DNA from: Fibrisoma limi BUZ 3
Lineage (GTDB): Bacteria > Bacteroidota > Bacteroidia > Cytophagales > Spirosomataceae
Direction of reading: 5' to 3'
DNA: 64,000 nt
NCBI RefSeq assembly: GCF_000296815.2
Contig: NZ_CAIT01000004.1
Location: 620,001 to 684,000 of the forward strand
Shown here: positions 60,682 through 64,000 of the stretch, in pieces
Numbering within the stretch: the stretch's first letter is position 1
How the letters are laid out: the number at the start of each line of letters is the position of its first letter
Program-made: the position numbers and the translations under genes
The notes under the pieces: model-generated
What the model was told of the DNA's origin: nothing
Database searches by the model: none
What the model saw: only the letters and a program-made list of their open reading frames with translations

Positions 60682-60894
60682 ATGAAAAAGAAAGAAGAAG
60701 CAGTTGGGCTGTTGATTGGCAACGGCGATGCGGTCACGAAACAAATCTGCCAGGCACTGGCCAAGGAAGGTATTACGTCGCTGGTTCGCCAAAAAGGGGC
60801 TGACAGCGTATTACCCAGTGATGAACAGGTACGGCAGTTGGCCGGGGAGCCGGGAAAGGATCTGTTTTTCAACGGATGGAAATTGTTATTCTAA
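60682..60894 (+). CDS. Short hypothetical protein
   Basis: 70 aa from the ATG at 60682 (MKKKEEAVGLLIGNGDAVT); the longer frame from 60655 lacks a usable start context. The N-terminal beta-alpha pattern (VGLLIGNGDAVTKQICQAL, AKEGITSLVRQKG) looks like the first Rossmann element of an SDR-type protein cut short. No family recognised. It may be a truncated relative of the nearby dehydrogenases or a genuine small protein co-expressed with marR. Confidence 0.5.
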   Translation: MKKKEEAVGLLIGNGDAVTKQICQALAKEGITSLVRQKGADSVLPSDEQVRQLAGEPGKDLFFNGWKLLF

Positions 60895-60907
60895 TCGATT
60901 ATAGCCT

Positions 60908-61792
60908 ATGCAGTACGTAATTACAGGGTCGTTGGGGCACACGGCCCGGCCCATAACCGAAGGCCTTATTAAGGCAGGCCATACCGTAACGGTTATCACC
61001 AGCAAAGCAGACAATGCAGCGGCCATTGAGGCCCTGGGGGCAAAAGCGGCCGTTGGTTCGGTTGAAGATGGTGAGTTTGTAAAACAGGCGTTCGCGGGTG
61101 CCGACGCCGTTTACCTGATGATTCCTCCGAAATGGGGCGTAACGGATTGGCGGAGCTATCAGAACGCCGTCGCTGATAATTACGTAGAAGCCATCAAAGC
61201 CCACGACATTCGCTTTGTCGTAATGCTCAGCAGCATCGGTGCGCACAAAGGCCAGGGAACCGGCCCGGTTGATGGTCTGTATGATCTGGAACAAAAACTA
61301 AAAACGGTTGCCGGTCTGAACGTCAAGGTGCTTCGTCCGTCATATTTCATGCAGAACCTGCTCGGCATGATTGGTATGATCAAAGGGGCCGGAATCATCG
61401 GTGGTAACTTCGGGAGTGACAAAATTGTACTTGTACACACCAGCGATATTGCGGCTGTTGGGTTGCAGGAGTTGCTGAACCTTGATTTTACGGGTATACA
61501 GGTTCGCTACATTTCCAGCGATGAACGAACGGGCCAGGAGATTGCCCACGTGCTCGGCGAAGCCGTCGGGAAGCCTGATCTGCCCTGGGTTATATTCTCC
61601 GACGAACAGAGCCAGCAGGGGATGCTGCAGGTCGGTATGAACGACGAAATGGCGCGGCTCTATACCGAGATGGGTCATTCGATTGCTGATGGTTCTATGC
61701 AGGAAGATTATTTTGCCAATCGCCCGGCGTTCGGCAACGTAAAGCTGGAGGACTTCGCCCGGAACGAATTTACACCGGCGTATCAAGCCTGA
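60908..61792 (+). CDS. NmrA-like NAD(P)-binding protein
   Basis: 294-aa atypical SDR. Dinucleotide-binding start YVITGSLGHTARPITEGLI (a GxxGxxA/G variant), VTVITSKADNAAAIEALGA, FAGADAVYLMIPPKW, VVMLSSIGAHKGQGTG and LRPSYFMQNLLGMI near residue 140. The YxxxK catalytic pair is not evident, as usual for NmrA-type sensors or quinone reductases. It lies 13 nt after the short ORF, in the marR unit, so redox sensing or quinone reduction is plausible. Confidence 0.85.
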   Translation: MQYVITGSLGHTARPITEGLIKAGHTVTVITSKADNAAAIEALGAKAAVGSVEDGEFVKQAFAGADAVYLMIPPKWGVTDWRSYQNAVADNYVEAIKAHDIRFVVMLSSIGAHKGQGTGPVDGLYDLEQKLKTVAGLNVKVLRPSYFMQNLLGMIGMIKGAGIIGGNFGSDKIVLVHTSDIAAVGLQELLNLDFTGIQVRYISSDERTGQEIAHVLGEAVGKPDLPWVIFSDEQSQQGMLQVGMNDEMARLYTEMGHSIADGSMQEDYFANRPAFGNVKLEDFARNEFTPAYQA

Positions 61793-61854
61793 TTTTACGT
61801 AGCAAACAACAGATTATCAGGATTGTAAGGCATTTTGCTAAAACCAAATCCTGC

Positions 61855-61900
61855 TTGTGTGAGTTGGGTTAAGGATACCACAGTAACCTGACTCACACAA
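61855..61900 (+). promoter_or_regulatory. 17-bp hairpin reaching the SDR start codon
   Basis: TTGTGTGAGTTGGGTTA (61855-61871) and TAACCTGACTCACACAA (61884-61900) pair completely in RNA, with two G-U wobbles, around a 12-nt loop. The last base is the A of the ATG at 61900. It could act as an operator dyad for the MarR protein or as an RNA structure hiding the start. Confidence 0.55.
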
Positions 61901-62748
61901 TGGGAATTAAAACTGCCCTCATCACCGGCGGCAATTCCGGTCTGGGATTAGCCACCGCCCGCGCACTTGCCCAGCGTAGTTTCGATCTCATCCTGCTTTG
62001 TCGTAATGAAGAGAAGGGCCGCGAGGCTCAAGCCGACGTGCAGCGTGCCAACCCCAGTATTGCTGTCGAACTCGTTACGGCCGATCTCGCCAACGTAGCT
62101 TCCGTCCAGCAGGCAGCCGACTACATCAAGAGCCACTATGACCGGCTCGACGTGCTGATTAACAACGCTGGCTACACCCCCGCAACGCTGAAGTTTACGG
62201 CCGAAGGCATCGAAAAATCTTTTTTCGCCAGCCACATCGGACACTTTGCGCTGACGCATTACCTGACCGACCTGCTGACGAAAACTGCGGCTCAAACCGG
62301 TGATGTCCGGATCATTAATCTGTCGTCGGGGGCGCATCTGCTGGGGCGGAAAGAGCGATTCTTCCGCCGGATTGATAACCTGGCGTTGTTTTCCGCTTAC
62401 GGGGACGACAAACTGGCCAATCTGCTTCATGCCCGTAGTCTGGCTAGCCACTTTGCTGGTCAGGGCATCACGGCCTATTCTGTTCACCCCGGCGCCGTAC
62501 AAACAAACTTCGGCAGCGATACGCCCGGTTTTGTCGGGAAGGTGTTCAAAGCGTTTGGGCCGTTGATGCGCACACCCGAAAAAGGAGCGCAAACCACCGT
62601 TTTTCTGGCGTCGGCTCCGCTCAAATCCATCGGTGAAAGCAACAACGGCGGCTATTTTGCCGATAGCCGACCCAAGTATACGCCCCATCGCGACGTTACC
62701 GACGAAAATGCGGAGTGGCTCTGGCAGAAAACAATGCCCTACGTGTAG
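61900..62748 (+). CDS. Short-chain dehydrogenase/reductase (retinol-dehydrogenase-like)
   Basis: 282-aa SDR. Cofactor motif TGGNSGLGLATARALAQ near residue 9, VLINNAGYTPATLKF near 87, Ser in RIINLSSGAHLLG near 140, and YxxxK in AYGDDKLANLLHARS near 165. VHPGAVQTNFG follows as expected. It takes NADP-type substrates of unknown identity. It ends the MarR-NmrA-SDR row and is convergent with the aminotransferase. Confidence 0.88.
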   Translation: MGIKTALITGGNSGLGLATARALAQRSFDLILLCRNEEKGREAQADVQRANPSIAVELVTADLANVASVQQAADYIKSHYDRLDVLINNAGYTPATLKFTAEGIEKSFFASHIGHFALTHYLTDLLTKTAAQTGDVRIINLSSGAHLLGRKERFFRRIDNLALFSAYGDDKLANLLHARSLASHFAGQGITAYSVHPGAVQTNFGSDTPGFVGKVFKAFGPLMRTPEKGAQTTVFLASAPLKSIGESNNGGYFADSRPKYTPHRDVTDENAEWLWQKTMPYV

Positions 62749-62778
62749 CGAACGCCGGGCGACTCGCACCCGTCTTAC

Positions 62779-64000
62779 TTACACAACGGCATCAATCGCT
62801 TCAAGAATAAGGTGGCAGGCCTGCCGGATTTCATCGTCCGTAATGATCAGGGGCGGAGCAATGCGCATGGAGTTGTTGCAGAACAGGAACCAGTCCGTAA
62901 TCACGCCTACGCCCGATTGTCCCTTTGCAATGGCGTGGTCGATAATGGGTTTCAGTACGTCGAATGAGTCGAACTCAACGGCCAGCATGAGGCCTTTGCC
63001 CCGAACATCGCGAATGGCCGGATGCGTCAGCAATTGTCTGAACAACTGCCCCTTGGCTTCTGCTTGCTGGTAGAGTTGTTCGTCGCGGATGACGTTCAGC
63101 GTGGCCAGCGAAGCCGCGGCCGATACCGGATGCCCGCCAAAGGTCGTAATGTGTCCCAGAATCGGGTTGTTTTTGAAGACGCTCATCACCTCCGCCGAAC
63201 TGATAAAGGCACCGATGGGCATACCGCCCCCCATTCCTTTGGCGCAGAGTACTACGTCGGGGATGATACCAAAATCCTGAAAAGCCCAGAACGTACCGGT
63301 TCGCCCGAATCCGGTCTGAATTTCGTCGACGATCAGCAGGGCTCCTACGTCCGTGCAGCGCTGCCGGACGGCCTGTAGGTAGGCTGCTTCGGGAACGCGT
63401 ACGCCCGCTTCGCCCCCGATAACCTCCATCACAACGGCCGCCGTACGGTGGCTGATCTGCTCAATATCAGCCCATTTACGGTAGCGAATATGCCGAACAT
63501 CGGGTAGGAGGGGGCGGTAATTCCGTTTAAAGTTTTCATCGCCCGACAGCGATAGCGCTCCCTGCGTAGAACCGTGGTACGCATTAAAACAACTGATGAT
63601 CTCACTCCGGCCGGTGTACCGCTTGGCCAGTTTCATGGCTCCTTCCACGGCTTCGGTGCCCGAGTTGGTAAAATACACGTTGTCCAGTTGAGCCGCCGGG
63701 CCATTGTGCTGCAAGGTCTCGGCGAGGGCATGCGCCAGTTGAGTCTGGGGCGACTGAACGTATTCGCCGTATACCATCAGGTGCAGGTATTTGTCCAACT
63801 GCTCGTGGATGGCAGCCAACACCCTGGGGTGACGGTGACCAACGTTGCTCACGCCAATCCCCGAAATCAGATCGATGTATCGTTCGTGCGACGGACCAAC
63901 GTGCGACGCCCCGAATAAATAAATGCCTTCGGCCCGGTCGATTTCCAACCCTAACGGGAAATCGGAGGTCTGTGCTACGTGCTGAAAAAAAAGTTGGCGG
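62779..64000 (-). CDS. Class III (ornithine/acetylornithine-type) aminotransferase, 5' end cut by window
   Basis: PLP-dependent fold-type I enzyme; 406 codons are visible and the frame stays open to the window end (RQLFFQHVAQTSDFPLG before the TTG at 63948), so the true start lies beyond 64000. Motifs: YIDLISGIGVSNVGHRHPRV, YFTNSGTEAVEGAMKLAKR, AYHGSTQGALSLSG, Asp in LLIVDEIQTGFGRTG, PLP Lys in DVVLCAKGMGGGMPIGAF and TTFGGHPVSAAA. Substrate is unproven; ornithine or an omega-amino acid would fit the nearby arginine/citrulline enzymes. Confidence 0.9.
   Translation of the reverse strand, partial: RQLFFQHVAQTSDFPLGLEIDRAEGIYLFGASHVGPSHERYIDLISGIGVSNVGHRHPRVLAAIHEQLDKYLHLMVYGEYVQSPQTQLAHALAETLQHNGPAAQLDNVYFTNSGTEAVEGAMKLAKRYTGRSEIISCFNAYHGSTQGALSLSGDENFKRNYRPLLPDVRHIRYRKWADIEQISHRTAAVVMEVIGGEAGVRVPEAAYLQAVRQRCTDVGALLIVDEIQTGFGRTGTFWAFQDFGIIPDVVLCAKGMGGGMPIGAFISSAEVMSVFKNNPILGHITTFGGHPVSAAASLATLNVIRDEQLYQQAEAKGQLFRQLLTHPAIRDVRGKGLMLAVEFDSFDVLKPIIDHAIAKGQSGVGVITDWFLFCNNSMRIAPPLIITDDEIRQACHLILEAIDAVV

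Overview
The window looks like chromosomal DNA of a plant-polymer-degrading Bacteroidota, most likely a Cytophagales member close to Spirosoma. This is inferred from SusC/SusD proteins, a FecI/FecR pair, TAnnTTTG-type -7 promoter boxes, few Shine-Dalgarno sites, many lipoproteins and N-terminal signal peptides, and moderate GC. No rRNA, tRNA, CRISPR array, prophage or complete insertion sequence was recognised.

Bases 1-41309 form one long polysaccharide utilisation locus (PUL), all on the + strand. It opens with the end of a GH51 arabinofuranosidase, AraD, a sodium/sugar symporter and a mutarotase. An ECF sigma/anti-sigma pair and a SusC (with STN signalling domain)/SusD pair follow. Then come a zinc alcohol dehydrogenase, GH95, GH43, GH127, a secreted VOC protein, a second GH43, GH97, a CE6-type esterase, an alpha/beta esterase, GH39, GH29, six CE1-like esterase genes with seven catalytic domains, a GH8 exo-oligoxylanase, a small secreted protein and a GH10 xylanase. 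The combination fits a highly substituted, esterified (glucurono)arabinoxylan such as cereal bran xylan carrying arabinose, galactose, and L-galactose or L-fucose caps: esterases strip acyl/feruloyl groups, GH51/43/127/95/97/29 remove side chains, GH10/GH8/GH39/GH43 cut the backbone, SusCD imports oligomers, and AraD feeds arabinose to the pentose phosphate pathway. A family of about 90-bp REP/MITE-like palindromes sits between the esterase genes.

Bases 41310-45139 hold hairpins, a DUF1501 gene remnant, a BASS-type sodium symporter, a Ppx/GppA phosphatase and rpsU. Bases 45140-50219 carry xerC and three ebo genes (eboA, eboB, eboC), with two opposite-strand envelope genes between eboA and eboB. 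No eboD-F follow. Bases 50260-55549 are a - strand Fe-S assembly cluster (sufC-sufD-sufS, a toxin-antitoxin module whose ParE-like toxin is frameshifted, sufE, a SufT/DUF59 protein, bacilliredoxin). sufB is not beside it. A secreted DUF11 protein follows.

Bases 57260-64000 hold two guanidino-modifying enzymes (arginine deiminase and CtlX-like citrulline hydrolase), a MarR regulator, a short unknown ORF, an NmrA-like protein, an SDR preceded by a start-codon-overlapping hairpin, and a class III aminotransferase cut by the window end.
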